This document shows positions 13,301-28,300 of a stretch of 64,000 nt of DNA, one piece after another. Under the pieces are notes generated by a model. It ran no database searches, was not told the origin of the DNA, and saw only the letters and a list, made by a program, of their open reading frames with translations. Origin of the DNA: Leptasterias polaris (Eukaryota > Echinodermata > Asteroidea > Forcipulatida > Asteriidae); the NCBI GenBank assembly GCA_037783415.1, contig JAZGTN010000035.1:868001-932000 (forward strand), read 5' to 3'. The translations under genes were made by a program, and so were the position numbers. The first letter of the stretch is position 1; each line of letters begins with the position of its first letter.

Positions 13301-16300
13301 TCAAATTAAGTTATTTAAATTTAGCCATTGCTTCCTGATAATTTTTATAATTAGACAAATACCTGTATCGAAAATAGGAACAGGTGATTTCAGTTTTCAC
13401 TTCTCAAGTACAATCAGAAATCAGAACTCTTCAGCTTGGCACCGAAGTGTTAAAACCAGTCACAGACAGTAATTTATTTGTCCCTTTTTTTTAAATTTTG
13501 GCTTCGCCATATGCCCCATTCCAAAAGTACAAGTTTTATGTTCAAGGAAAAATTTTATGTTTAAGCAGAACTAATGTTTTTTTTAAAATTCTTTTAAAAT
13601 GACCCTCAGGTGAACGGAGAGCAGCTGCTTGGTCTCAATCACGTCGACGTCGTCAAAACCCTCAAGGAACTCCCCATGCACGTACGGATCGTATGCGCCC
13701 GTCATCCACACCCCGTCTTCCCAGAGATGACCGAAGTCCCACAGCCCAAGATCGAGGAAGTTGTCATCGTCACCCCCGATGTTGTAGAGGAAGTCTTCAC
13801 CACAAGCCAGACCAATCTCCAGGAGTCCCTTCCGTTCCCCGAGGTGGAGATGGCTGGTAGTGTGCTGGCCGTACAGACTAGCCTTGGGGAGAACAGGGTT
13901 GACAGAGTATCACCACTCTCCAGGGAGTCTCTGGGTGGGTTGGCTGTCTGGGACGACGAGCTCCAATCGGTGGATCTGATCAAGGGGGAGAAGGGCCTCG
14001 GCTTCAGTATCTTGGATTACCAGGTTAGCCTTGTAGATGTTTTATTACATTAATAATGATTGGAAAACAGGGGGTCTTTTTCCTCAGAATTTCTGCTCAT
14101 TTCATTTCATTTAGTATTTCTGGTTTTGAAACCAAGGATTCTCAGATTGTAACACCACGTAACACACATTGTAGTTCCTCAGTGAAGAAACATGTTGAGG
14201 AAGAACTATTTATTTGTTTGTTTATTAATTCTGGTTGTGAAATCAAGGACTCTAGAAAAAGCGAACTTAATCACTGTACTAGCCAAGAACCCCATGGAGA
14301 GAGGACAATGAAGGAAGTTTCAGTTTTAGATGTGGAAGGAAAACCCCAGAAAATAATTCCAGGAAAATCCAAGCAATCAGGTTGGGACTCCAGGATGGCG
14401 AACTGGGGTCGAAGAGGAGGAAGGCGAGGAAAGATACCACTACGCCAACCCCACCGCCCCAAAGAAAACTTTTATACTTGACAAATTAATTCTTTCGGGA
14501 AGTTGCTTTTCTAGAGGACGCACTACCAGCTAGCTACTCATGATTTTTAACATCAGAGGTACCTGTAATGAGTACAGTATCTTACCTAAAAGATTGTTTT
14601 ATACACATATGTTTCTCTTTTGTGTTCTGTCAATTAATTTGTGTACCAACGTTTCCAAGGGGCATGTCTTGGCTGTTGATTTTGGCATTTTAGACTTCAT
14701 CATCAACTTCCCAGACCTCAACTTCACTTTGTCTTTACACAGGATACCAAATTCCCTTTTCTTTTCTTTCTTATCTTTGTCATAGGATCCCCTGAATCCC
14801 ACTAAGACGGTGATAGTGATCCGTAGTCTAGTTCCAGGAGGCGTGGCCGAGTCAGACGGGCGACTCATCCCTGGGGACAGACTAGCCTTTGTTAACGACA
14901 ACAATCTTGACAATTGCTCACTAGAGATGGCTGTCCAGGCCCTGAAAGGAGCTCCTGCTGGCGCTGTGCTGCTGAGAGTCGCCAAACCGTTACCTCAACC
15001 CATGGATGGTGCATTGGAAGGAGAGGAGGTCAGTTTTCCCAGTAAACTCCTCTGAATTCACCCCACATTTACAGATCCACAAACTCATTTTCCTCTGGAA
15101 TTTAGTACTGTACCATCAGACACAGGGCTTAAGTAAGAAATTTGCTCAAATCTGATAATCTTTTTTCATTTTCTGTGACTTTCCTTGTTCTTCCCTCCCC
15201 CCAGCCTATGATAATGCCACAACAAATAGAGTCTGTTCACCAAGCACCTCCGTCAAGTTCCCATGAAATCTCCTTCCAAGATGAAGACCTGGAGAAGATA
15301 CGAGAGCTACAAGCTTCCCTCCACACGTCCCAGCAAACTCCTTCCTGGGATGCAAGACCAAAAGAGGATGACCTACTTGTAGAAGGTAGTTCCCTTTTTT
15401 TTTTTACCCTTTCTGATTTGGGGCATGGAACTCCAAATCATTAAAAATGTACCCAGTAAGTTTCCCTTGTGGTTTATTATTTGATATTTTAAAATCCTTT
15501 CTGGTAATGAAACCATGGGATTCCCTGAAGTGACTAGCACTGTGACTCGTAGGTCTGAAGACACCTGTCTTAAGACGACGATGAAGAAATGCAAAGTTTG
15601 ATGTGGGAGGGAAATCCCAACTGGGGAAAACATTACGTTTTTATCTTTCTTTCCCTGCGTCATAAGCTAGAGGTATAAACCTGATAATTTTACCTTTTTT
15701 GAGAACTTATACATTTGTTATGACTTCAAATGTTGGGTTTATAATTACAAGTGTTAAATTTGTTCCTCTTTTGTTTTAAACCGTTCAATATTTTCCAGAA
15801 GTCATTTTGAGTGCCAGTGTGTCTTCAAACGTTGAATCCAGTATGGATCTCAGTCAGATCTTGAGCGATAAACCGGAACCAGAGTCAGCCCCTCCTGCTA
15901 GCACTGCACCGCCGGACCTAGTGCTAGCCTCAACACTCTCGCACACCAAGCCCCAAGATACGGTTGTAGTCAACGCTGCACCGGTAAATGTTAATAATAA
16001 TATATGCTTCTTTTTTATAGCGCACATATCCCAGTAGTTAGATCAAGGCACTTTACAACATTATTATCCCTGTTCATCGGGTTAGACAATTCCTCAAATT
16101 TTCTCAACTCCCTGGGGAGCATACAACCCCAATCTGCTTAATAAGTGCTAAGGGGTTAATCCAACACAAAACTATCTCAGCCCTCGCAGGTTTCCATTTG
16201 TATACCTTGGTAAAGAGAAGCAATTATCGTTCAGTGCCCTGCTCAAGGAATCGAACCCACACTGGGATGATTCAGCCATCAGAATTTGGAGTCCTTTGCA

Positions 16301-19300
16301 TGAGACCGCTTGGCCACCAACAGTGTCACACCGACTAATCTGATGAACACTGATTTTCCACAATTACTGCAAGGTACCGGGTAGGGTGGGACTTCTAGTA
16401 ACAAACTTCCTCTTCACACTGTTCCTACTGGTTCAAAATCCCTCGGCGATCAACCTGTTTCAATTAATTGCTGCCCCAAATATGGGAACACTATTCCCAT
16501 CAACACGTGGCGTGTCGTGGCCGAGTGGTTTAGTGCTTCAGACTCGCATTTTGGTGGCCGAGTCATCAGGGTGTGGGTTCTAATCCCGGTCATGACACTT
16601 GTGTCCTTGAGTATCTCCCTGCAAGAAAGTTACACTGCATAAATGTTTTCCTTTGTATTGCAGGTCCCACCAGTACAGAGTACCCCTCCTGAGCCCCGAC
16701 GCCACCCTCCTGCTCCCCCTCCCAAACCAAGCCCACGGTCGGGTCTTGCTACAGCAGCAGCACCTGCAGCAGTAGATGACTCCCAGATGAGTGAAAAAGA
16801 CCCACGAGTAGCGGCAGTCGCAGCCTCTCACTCGCCACTGTCGAAACGAGTGTCTATCGTCTTGCCTAACTTTCTTGAGAAGTCTATTGTCTTGAAAAAG
16901 GGGAACGCTGGACTGGGTAAGTTAGATCTTCGTCAGTTGTTCAATTTATACCCCATTTACCTCCCCTTTCCAACTTCAGTTTGAAATGGGATTGTTAATT
17001 TGTCGCGTCAGTAAAGTCAAATCTTGATTTTGCAAAACTGCTCCGTGCAAAATTGTATCTCTGTGCACACTTGTGTACATCAGGGCTATTTTAAGAAAGA
17101 CACTATGTTTTGACAATTTTGTTTAACTTGCGCATAATGTAAGTGCTATTTTAGGAGAGACAACATTTTTGCACTGACCAGATGAATTAATCCTCCTGTA
17201 GGTGCTTACTGCAATGTGTCTCAAAAAATGTTGTGCACATAATAATGACGTTAACCCGTGCCACACTTTCCTGTCGTTGTATTGGTATGTTCGGTCGATC
17301 AGCACCATAGACTGCCTCTGCAGAAATTGACCACAGTCGAGAACTTTATCTCTTCCAACAGCGGCCCAAATGGTGGTAGCTTGTTGCATGAACACTCATC
17401 AACCCAAAACAAAATCATGGAAGAAGAGCTTTCAAGGATTCATGGCAGTCAAGATTGAATTCAATTTCGGTGCTTGCAATGATACAAAAACAGCTGCAGT
17501 CCCTCCCTAGTTAATTTGCTCAATCAATAAATGTACTGTTTGGTCACAATTTTCTCTGTTCTATTTTTAATGTACATTATCTTGCTATTGTATATTTGTA
17601 AATATCTATAGTTTTATTTATTGATCCCTAGTGTAATATTTTACCTTGTAAAGTTTCTTCCCTTTTTTTTCTTACAATTCTTAATCTGTGATGTACTTTT
17701 CCTGTACTTTGAACACATTTCAGCCCCTGGGCTGCAATGTCTGGTTTTTTAATAAACCAATATCAATTAGTAATAATAATTCTTCTTGTCCTTGTAGGCC
17801 TGACAGTTAATGCAGACAAATCGAACGGCGTGATGGTCAAGAGCATCATACGTGGCGGGGCGGTACATCATGACGGACGACTCGCTGTGGGTGACTTAAT
17901 CACATCGGTTAACAACGAGTCCGTGCGAGGCCTGACAAACGCTGGAGCTCGTGCCTTGCTCAGAAAGGCCTCTCTGAATGGCTCAGATATCAGGTATATT
18001 AATAATTGTTCATTAAGTGTTCTCCCTTAAAAGGTGTTTGTAAGAGAAAAATTATAAATGTTCACAGATTTGCACATAACTTACATCGTATGAAGATGGT
18101 CATGGTGGGAATCTCCCTTTGAAATATTTGAGCTTGAAATTTTATAGTTTTTGAGAAATGAGTAAAACAACTAGTTTTGATCTCGTGAGTCAAAAACTCA
18201 ATGTTTGAAAACAGTGAAAACATTTAAGGTATTTTCCCACTTTTTTCTCGTGACTCCAATGACCGATTGAGCTTTAACTTTCAGAGGTTTGTTATTTCAT
18301 GTATATGTTGGGTCACATCATGTGTGGACGCTGGTCTTCGACAATTAGCAATGTTACACATGTGCTTTAAAGGGGCTGTTTGTTGTCATGATCAAAGCAG
18401 GCCTGTGGCTGTACATGGAATGTTGAACTCTCACCCAGTTACTGCACCCTCTGTATGGCATGTGGAGAGAGCACGCGCCCAGTAATTGGGTGACAGTTTA
18501 TAATACCATGTACACTTACAGGCCTGCTTTTATCATGACGACACAACCCCTTTAATAACAGTGGCCCATTCAGGGCTCGAATTTTACACTGGACCACAGG
18601 CCCGAGGCCAGTAATTTTAGTGTTGGGCCAGTAAACTTATGACCTAACAAGTCTGATGGTCTTGTGTTTTTCAATTGAATAACAGAAACACATTATGTTC
18701 AAGTGTTGACTTTGGGTCTGATAAATTATCTTTCAATTCTATGAGTAATCAAGTATACTCTTCCCTTACTTGTCTCAGTTCTGGTTCATATAAAAGCAGT
18801 CAAATGCATGTTAAACTGTGGCAGAAATTTTATTTTTCTTTCACATTTTGAATCTGGTCTTGTAAAAAAAAGTCTGGTCCAGTAAAGATTTTGAGCTACA
18901 AGCCCTGTAGTCTTGTGGATTTTCTCCCCAAATTCGAGCCCTGGTTGTCAAATGCTAGTTGGTCCTGCTGGCTAGTTCATTGGCTTCCCACTCCTACATT
19001 CAACCACTAATTGCACACTACTTCAACTAGCACAAGTCTCATACAAATGAGTGTGGATGGAAAACTGTTAAGACATGGACCAGTGAAAAGGCTGGCAGAC
19101 CAGTGCAGTGACAAGCCATCTGGATAGTCACTAAAAAAGTGAATCATTTCATTTCCAACGTCAACACGCACATAATACTTGCACTAAAGAAAGCAAAAAG
19201 CCAGAGTGTACTGTGATTGGAATTAGTTCGGAGCAAACAAAGTGAAGTCGTCTTTGTTTATTTACTCCACCAGCATCACGTATATTCCAGCTAGCGATGC

Positions 19301-22300
19301 GTCAGCGTACCGTGAGAATCCCTCCTCAATCTCTCTAGAAGTGACTGAACCAAACATCTCACAGTCGGAGGGCAGCGCAGTCACTGCACCCACAGTACCA
19401 ACATCACCCTTGCCAGCCAAAGATGGGTAAGCAAAGAAAAGTTTTTAGTGGCAAAAAAATCGATCATTTTCTTTGTCGGATAATTCCTGTCTTAATATAA
19501 AACTTGAAATAAACAAAGGATGCCTTGACCACTTCACTTTACCGTGCCTCTGCGTGATGATATTTTTCACATTTTTTCAGAACTTCCTAAAAAATAATTT
19601 TTTCTTTTGGGAGTATCATTGTCACAATGAAACCCTGACTAAACTAAGTAAAGACAACAAACGTTCTCATAAAATGCACTGGGATTTTTCGTTCTCTACT
19701 AAGATATGTGTGCTATGTTTACGCATATTTGAAAGATAAAGTTGTGCACTTTTAGACATATAAAATAATTACAAACTGGTTTGCACTGCGCCTTGGGTAA
19801 CCCCTGAATTGATTGTTGACAAAATGACAGTTTAAGGTACAAGTTGTTGCTCTTTCTTCAGTTCCGAGTCAGAGAAATTTGCCCTACCTCTAAGAGACCA
19901 GCCCTCGGATTCGGTCAAGCTTGCCTCGGTGGCTCTCTCTCCTGTCAGCGTATCATCAGGGAGCGAGTGGGAGGCTATCCGGACCGTCAGACTCACCAAA
20001 GAACCAAATAAGAGCCTGGGGATCAGCATCGTTGGAGGTGAAGTGACATTTTCTTTTCTTTTTTAATTATAAGAAAATAGAGTTAGCCGTTGCAAACTGC
20101 TTACCAACCAAAAGGACCTATGGTATAAATGCAAAACAAAATGGCCTGGCGTTCCGATCCTAGCTGAGTATTTCTTGAAGGCTAAATGACAACATGACAC
20201 ACAGTAATACTAGTGTAACGGAAGCAGTCAAGTGGAAAGAGATGAAAAGAGATAAAGATAGGCAGAAAGTACACAGCAAGGGGTGAACAATGAAGAAGGA
20301 GAGGGGAGGGGGCTGGTTTAACCACAAGAGGTTGGAAACACAAAATCAAAGGTGGGAAGAGGGAGCACAAATAATTAATTAGTGAATGAGAAAAAGGAGA
20401 AGGCAAAGACAAGAAAATGTTACAATTTCACTTATAATCCAAGCACAAGCTCACTGAAGGTTGGCATTACAAGAAAAGGATGGTACATCATATACATGTA
20501 GTACACAAATATTGGATGCATACGACATATGAGTACAATTTGAGCAGAATATAATCATGGACTGTTCCATTTCACTCAGCGTTTGTGTGTTCTACTAAAG
20601 GAATTTCCATCGTTAGGCAAATATTAAAGTTAACTTTAAAATAAAATATAATATTCTTGTTTGTTTAAAATGTGTCTTCTATTTTTTATTTTTTTTCATC
20701 TTTTCAAATGTTCAGTTTCGAACAGATATGGTTAGTATTCGAAATGCCTTTTTAGAATAGAAGAACCTTGCATCATGGGGGATCTTGCTACTGTATAGGC
20801 CTGGTACTTCGTTCTTGTAAAGGCAAGGCAGTTTTTTTTCTATACAGCAATCCTTCACCGATCTTGAACTCTTGGTGGCAGCAGACATGCCTCCATTACT
20901 GCGGTGTACCTGGGTGGTACTGCGCTGCCTAGCGACTGGTATAAGGTTTGGGCTACACGGCGATCATTTGATCAGTCACGGGTTATTGGACTTTTACTTT
21001 GCAAATCGCTTAAACCCGTCGCTAGGCAGCGCAGTACCACCCAGGTACCACCGCAATAATGGCGGTATCTGCTGCCACCAAGAGTTCAAGATCGGTGAAG
21101 GATTGCTGTATAAGGAAAGGACTCCTCTATAAGGGATGTACAGATTTGTACAGAAACATTTTAAAAGCCAAGAATGCCTCCATCGCCTCCAGTGACTCTC
21201 TGAAGTATCAGGCCTGGACCCAATGTCATGGCTCTGCCTAGCGCTGAATTCTACGCTTATGATCGCCACGCTTATGATCGCCATTCTTCACTTACAGGGC
21301 GAGCACCAAATTTCTGCACTAGCTGTGTAAGCGAAGAATGCCTAGTAACTCGGAGTACGCGCGCGCACAAGCAAAAACTCCCTGCTAACCTGTGAAATAC
21401 GCTTGAATTCCCTGCTTCCGTACGCGTCAATTATTTGCTTACGGTAAGTAGAGCCAGGAAATTGGGCCCTGATTGTGTTTGCCTGTTAACCTTAGCTATT
21501 AATTAATTTAAATTGGTTTTTGTTTTTTTAAGTACAAAGGTACCTTTATTATTAGCATATTGTGCGATGATGAAGCGAGGTCGACAGTTTCTGCATAGAT
21601 GATTTCAATGCATTTGATGCATGTTTTTTCTGCTTAGTTTGTTACAGATTGTAACATTAGTATTATCTCTATACCGTAGAAAAAGAACTCGTAGAATGCT
21701 GCATGTATTCTGTTCGTATGTGTGACGTATTCCGCTGTAAGCCACGCCCACTTCACATGGTTCCACTGATTACCAGAAGCCAATAGGAGTTGCGTTGAGC
21801 TAGGTTTTTCTTTAATGATCTGTGCAAGAAAAGTTTGGCTTTGACGTACGTTCTTCAAAGACTACTGCCTTCTTAGAATTAAAAAGAAATGCTTTTGATG
21901 AATGAAATGGGTGATTCTGTGTAAACTTACACACAAAGGTTTGTCAGCTTTGCCGGAAATAGACGGAAAACTTTGGGTTTGCAGATACGCCCACGTGTGA
22001 CACAATGACTTACCAATAGGGTATAATCATGCACTTCTGCTTCAAGGCAAGTAATGCACGCCGCCATTTTAGCTGTATGGCATCAATGTCAGCATTCCCA
22101 TTGGTTGACGTGGGTAATGTTGGCATTAACTCGGTATTCTGAGTTCAACTGCTCTGTGATATAGGGCCATCGGGTCATAGGGTCATATATCTAGGCTGAG
22201 AAGTTTGTATCACAATCGAGATTCATGATTTGAATGCAGGGCTGGAATTTTACACTGGACCGCTGGCCCGAGGCCAGTGATTTTAGCATCGGGCCAGTAA

Positions 22301-25300
22301 ACTCATGACATGACAAGTCCGGCGGTCTTGTGTTTGTGTTCAAATGTTGACTTTCAGTCTGATAAGTATAATTCTGCTGATTATCGAAGACTACTTACCC
22401 ATAATATACAAATGAGATAAATCTTCCCTTAGTGATTTTTCAAATTCAAACAGTTCAAAACCTGTGTAGGCTTTTTTTCTTCTCACTTCAATTCTGGTCT
22501 TGTACACAAAATTCTGGTCCAGTAAACATTTTGAGCTACAAGTCCTGCGGGCTTGTGGGTTTTCCCCCCAAATTCTAGCCCTGGAATGGCTTCCTTATTT
22601 TGCCTATTTAAAGTTTCTGGACTAAAATTGTGCGGGTTTTGAGGTAAAATGATTTCTGACCTTCTGAGTTCATCAACAAAATTTGCGCAAAATATTCTTT
22701 TATGGCCTCACATTTTGACCCTAGTAGAGTCTTTCTCAAAAGGCGCAATGACAAAACAACAGAATCTTATAAGTATATTATAGACGCAGTCAAATATATA
22801 TTTTTTATTTAAAATGTTATTAATGATTTTAATTTGTGCTTGTATAAGCTTTACCGCATGGCAGTATTTCAGAGCCGTTTCAATCAGTTAGAAATTGTTT
22901 GTCGGAATTAGGGTGTGGTTGAATTTTGTTTTGTGGTGTTTGATCTCCAGGACGTGCTGGGGACGGCCAACCCGTACAAGGAATCTACATCAAACATGTG
23001 TTGGATGACAGCCAGGCTGGTCGGACACATGCGCTGAAGACTGGAGATAGGATCTTGGAGGTGAGTCTTATTACTGTTTATTTTTATTATATATTTCTGG
23101 TGGTGAAACCAAACATGCCTCATAAGTGAAGTTAATCACTTTAGCTTGCAAGCATGAGGAAACCTGTAAACAAGGATGCTTGCTATGTGAATCATAAACA
23201 CCGGGGTTAACGGCATCAGTCGTTTTAAACTTTTAAATAACCAGATTAGTATTTTTTTAGATTTTGTTTTTGGGTGGTTTTTTTTCACTTTGCTTTCTTA
23301 AAATAACATTGTAAAAGGTTTGTGTTCTTTTTTGCTGTTTAATTTGGGTTGTATCTCGGTACAAGCTGGGTCCCCATGGGAGACCAGTGGTTACCACTGA
23401 ATGGGCCACCCAGTTGAAATAAGAAATAAATAAATAACCCCTACTCTTCCACATTAAGTGTTCTGGGTTCCTTTATGTCAGGGACCAAGCGTCAGGCCTG
23501 CTTGAGTTTTGGCTGTAGTCACCTTTGTAATGCTCATTTTATTTCATTTAAATTGAGACAATATCCTGAAAAATTTAATCTTGTAACAGGATTTAAGGTT
23601 TGGATGTTGCCTTTTTGTTGTAGGTCCCTTGTATCTATCTATCTATCTATGCTGGTACTCGTCAATGCCTTTCAGCAACTAAACTCTTTGTTTAGTGTTG
23701 ATAAGTAAGAGGAGCCTGACTATTTCTGCTCCAGCCTTTTTTTATAGTCGCATGGTGAAACAAAATATTGTTCCACTGTGATCGTGGTGTTTGTTTATTT
23801 TGTTTGTTTTTTGTCTAATTAAGTTACATTGCCACATATCTCTTAATATATATATATATACTACATATAACCATGATGGAATCGAGGCTGCAAGGAAATA
23901 GGCAGGCATCTCTCACTCGAGTATTGATAAATAGTGCTCTGTCATACAGGGCACCCAACCAAGATGGATGCTCGACTAGTAAATATATATATCAAAGAAT
24001 TTCACCCAAACCAACTGACTCACGATGTGTTTTTTTCCGGCCATTAACAGGTTAACGGATGTGATTTGCGCAACGCCAGTCATGACTATGCAGTTGCCAT
24101 CATTCGCAACGCCGCCAACCCGGTGTGCTTCATTGTACAGAGTCTGTCTGCCGGCGCCAATGTAAGTCCCGAACCTCCACTCAAACAAACCAATTCCTAC
24201 ACTAGCAGAGTCAAACAGATCAGTGGCTTATTCCAAAATTCAAGTTAGCCCTGACCTGGATAGTTCAACCCTCTAGAGGGAGCTCTTTAGCTTTGTGCAT
24301 TTTTTTCTTTCGTTCCAATTTAGAGTTACTATTACATTATTGCAGTGTACCAGATATTTCACTTGGCCCCCACCGGTCTCTTCCAAGACTGCCGGGATGG
24401 GCTGATGAGCTTGTACAAGTTCTTGTAGCCTCCAATTGGGATACGGCCTTATGAATGATTATTTGTACCCGTATCTCGGATCATTACAAAGACTTCATTT
24501 TGTTGATATCACACCAGGGTGGATATAAATTAACCGCAGCAGAAGGCTCTGCAATACTTTGTACATGACCTTTGAACTTTCTCACTCTGCCATTTCACTA
24601 TGGGTTCGTTCGATTAGCTTACACGTGTAACTAAAACTTACACGAGAGCGTTCGATTAGCCATCACGTGATACTTGTGTCTGCCCCGGGTGTAAGCCACC
24701 ACAACCCCAGCTCGCGAGCGGGTCTCTGGTGGATGCACAGGTGTAATGACGTATCATACCAAGATGGCGGGGACAAGTTGAATTTGGCGTGAGTTCAAAA
24801 GTACACAAAGACACAGATTTATCGTCGTGAAACAATTATGGGAAATGGAAATGAAACGTACTTCCAGAAAAACAAACAGACGGTGACTGTGTGCAAGTTA
24901 TTTTATATTTTATAATTAAATTGTGTCGTTACGGACAACGACATTTTCCAAGTGAGAAGACGACGGAGCTTACACTTATTTAAGTCCTGCCGCTACGCAA
25001 AAACGTTTGACCTTAATTTTCCCAGAGTGCCAAGCGAAAACACCACAGCGTTCGATTAGCCTCGTTGCGTGGCTGACACGAGTGTAAATCCCCGGTACAC
25101 ACGGGGAAGCTAATCGAGCGCACCCTATAATTGACTTTTATGGAAGTGTCCAGAGCGTAGAGCGTGGACTAATGCTTGTATTCAGCAATCTAACATTACC
25201 ATTTTATAGGAAGGAATAGTAAAGTGACGGTTCAGGGCCCAATTTCATGGAGCTGTTAATAAGAAGACGCTTAATGATTTTAATTGCTAAGCATTAACTA

Positions 25301-28300
25301 GCTGAGAACCAGTCACAACTCACCTACGTTATACACAGTACATTGGCTGGTAACCCATTTCTGAATAGCAAAACCTTTCTGTGCTTAGCAGACTTTTGTG
25401 CTTGACATTGGGCCCTGACCTGAAGACTGAAGAAGTAGGGGGCCCATTTCTTAGAGCTGCCCAATTGAGAATGTGGTTAATAGATTCTTTTGCTGTAGTG
25501 TAATTTTAACTCAGTGGGGGACCAGTCAAAAGAAACATACATCACTATATGGCATTTTGGCTGGTGACCTCTTTTCAAATCGGTTGCCAGCCAAAATACC
25601 ATTTTCGTATCTGTGACTGGTATTCTGCTCATTTATTTTGTTAGCAGAAAATTCAATTGGTGAGCAACATCTTCTGCTTTAAAGTGGCTTTTATGAAATT
25701 AGGCCCAGTAATTTTATTAACCCTTAAACTTTTTTATTAAACAAATTGCAGTCCAGTGTTCTCAACACACTTACTGTACAAGTTCTTGTCAAATGTACAC
25801 TTCAATTTCAAACCTTTTGAAAAGTGGAGCTTTTTAATAATTTTTTTTTTTTTTTTTTTAAGGCAGAAATATTTATTGTGCAGTGACAGTTTAGAACTAC
25901 AAGACCTGTGGTCTAGTAAAGATTTGCTTGAAATCCGAGACCTTAAAGATGCTGCTACCATTTTATTTTTTCAAGCTTAGCCAACTTCTTGATTTTGTTT
26001 TATCGGCATACAAGTTTGAAGTTCACAGATCATTCTGGTAGTCAAATTGTTCACACATGCATTATATGTTGGTGAAGTTTCCACTCACCTCTAGTCAGTG
26101 TTGTATCAACAAATATGGGTAATTCGCTTCAGTGACATTTACCACAGTGACCCTAACGGCTTTTGTGAGGCCCCTAAGCCCCTTTCCCCCTTACCAGCCC
26201 CCCAATTGCTTGTCTTAGAACCACTACCCTTGAAGGTCCCCCTCCTAGTTCCCTGGTTCCCCTCTTTAATAGCTCCCTGGTGCCCAACATAGTCGTCCAC
26301 AGTCGAGGCATGTTTTAGTTTTTCATTTTTCGTTGCCTGACCATTAACAATTTACAACATATGTTGTGTACACGTTTCGTTTTGTTTAGTTTTTTTGCTG
26401 GGTGTTTTTGTTGCTGATTGTTTACTATTGGCTGCTTACTTGTCTTTAACCTGCTTGCCTGCTTGCTACTTGGCTGGCTCCTCAATTTGTTTCCATGTTG
26501 TAATGATTATTGAGTAGCAGATGAAAGAGAGCTGATGTCTTCAAGATGTTTTTCGTAATTTTTGCTTCAACGCCATCATTACAATTATCAACCCTTCAGT
26601 TTGTTCATCCAAACTCACTTGCCCATACGCAAAACAAAGTAACACAGTTCTGTTTTAAATACAGTTTAAAATAATAAAAAAATTATAATGCTAATAATGC
26701 AGATTTCCATTTTACCGAAGTTGTGTTCTGATGTTCTAACATTTTGGAAAGTAGGCCTACTCCACGAGACTTGCCTTCAGGAAAGTCAATTGGAAAACCT
26801 GGATGAAAAAATGGGATAGATGAACGGAGACTTAATGATTGCATAAACAATACATTTGCCATTACTGTGTGGATAAAGGCCGTCCACAACTTGTGGATAA
26901 AGGTCAGCCACAACTTGTGGATCCACAACTTGTAGAAAAGGGTCATCCACAACTTGTGGATCCACAACTTGTAGAAAAAGGTCATCCACAACTTGTGGAT
27001 CCACAACTTGTGGATCCACAACTTGTAAAAAAAGGTCATCCACAACTTGTGGATTCATAACTTGTAGAAAAAGGTCATCAACAACATGTGGATATAATGA
27101 ACCAGTCATCCATAACTTTCATCAATTTAGTGGAATATACCATTCTATTGGGCTGTTACACAAGTATAATAATAGAGCTGTTGAAATTGATGAGGGTTTA
27201 CCCCTTTGGAGTCTTGTGGAATGTAATCCTGAAGTTTTCATATTGCATGAAATATGGTTCCCACATCAAGACTAAAAGATGAACATAGCTTTAGCAGGCT
27301 ACCATCCTAACATCAACATTCAGCTAATATTCCACAATCAACTAACATCCACAAGCACCACCTGATTAATCCACAGTTCAATTATGTTTATTATTACAGC
27401 CTTTTACCATTGAACACAGCAATGAGTGAACGATGCTGTGTGCCATTGCATGAGCTTCCAACCCTTTGTTGATCCGCGTGTTGAATTTTGGTTGAACCCA
27501 CTACCATTTGCATGCATGTTGATCCACTCATTTTTTAAACCTGGAGGGCTTTCAATGACTTTGACATCAGCACATCACCCAGTTGGAATTTATTTGTTGA
27601 CACGCATCTCATGGTGTTTATCATTCCATTTGTTGAACTGATCTGAACTTTACCTCAACGACATGTTGGTGGACATCAACTAGTTTTGAATACTCAGTGT
27701 TATACTCAACATGTACCATTCTACCTCAACGCCAACCAAAGGACACCCATCCACGCATGATTCCCCAGGCTGCATGTTCCCCGTTGTCCACACCCTTAGT
27801 CCACAGCATCCACTAATTTAATGTGTGGATAACAAACATCAGCAACCAGCCACTGCATCCACTCGTCTTGTTTGTGTTGACCTCCACCGATTGATTATCA
27901 ACCAATTTGTCAGCATGTGACATCCACTCAGAACCCTCCTCTTTAGTATCCACTAGAAATCAACCATCCTTCCCCCCCTTTTACTTGTCTTCCAGTCACA
28001 GAACATTTTGCTGCTCATTTTGAGGCCATAAATTCCATCCAATCACAAACAATCTTCGTTCATGTACAGCCAATCACAATTTAGTATTTATCTGCATATT
28101 CGTGGTTGCTTTAATAAGTTTAATTCATTATATATTTAAGTTATTATATTTAGTGTCATTATATAGCATTATATTTATTTGGGAGATAGAGGAACCCACA
28201 CACAAATATTATTTAGCAAATAGAGTTATATATTTAATCGCTTGTATTCATTTCTTCAACTTAATCAGCCTCATTAGTTTCAACTAATTTTGGTCAAGTT

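Noticed and set aside
26098..26292. Proline-rich ORF as a possible MPDZ linker exon
   Set aside because: No convincing acceptor/donor pair in a phase that joins exons u and v, which already join in phase 0.
26891..26900. DnaA-box-like TTGTGGATAA
   Set aside because: Chance match inside a eukaryotic tandem repeat; no bacterial origin context.
26683..27109. Overlapping repetitive ORFs on both strands
   Set aside because: Produced by the palindromic 38-bp repeat; open on both strands for the same compositional reason.
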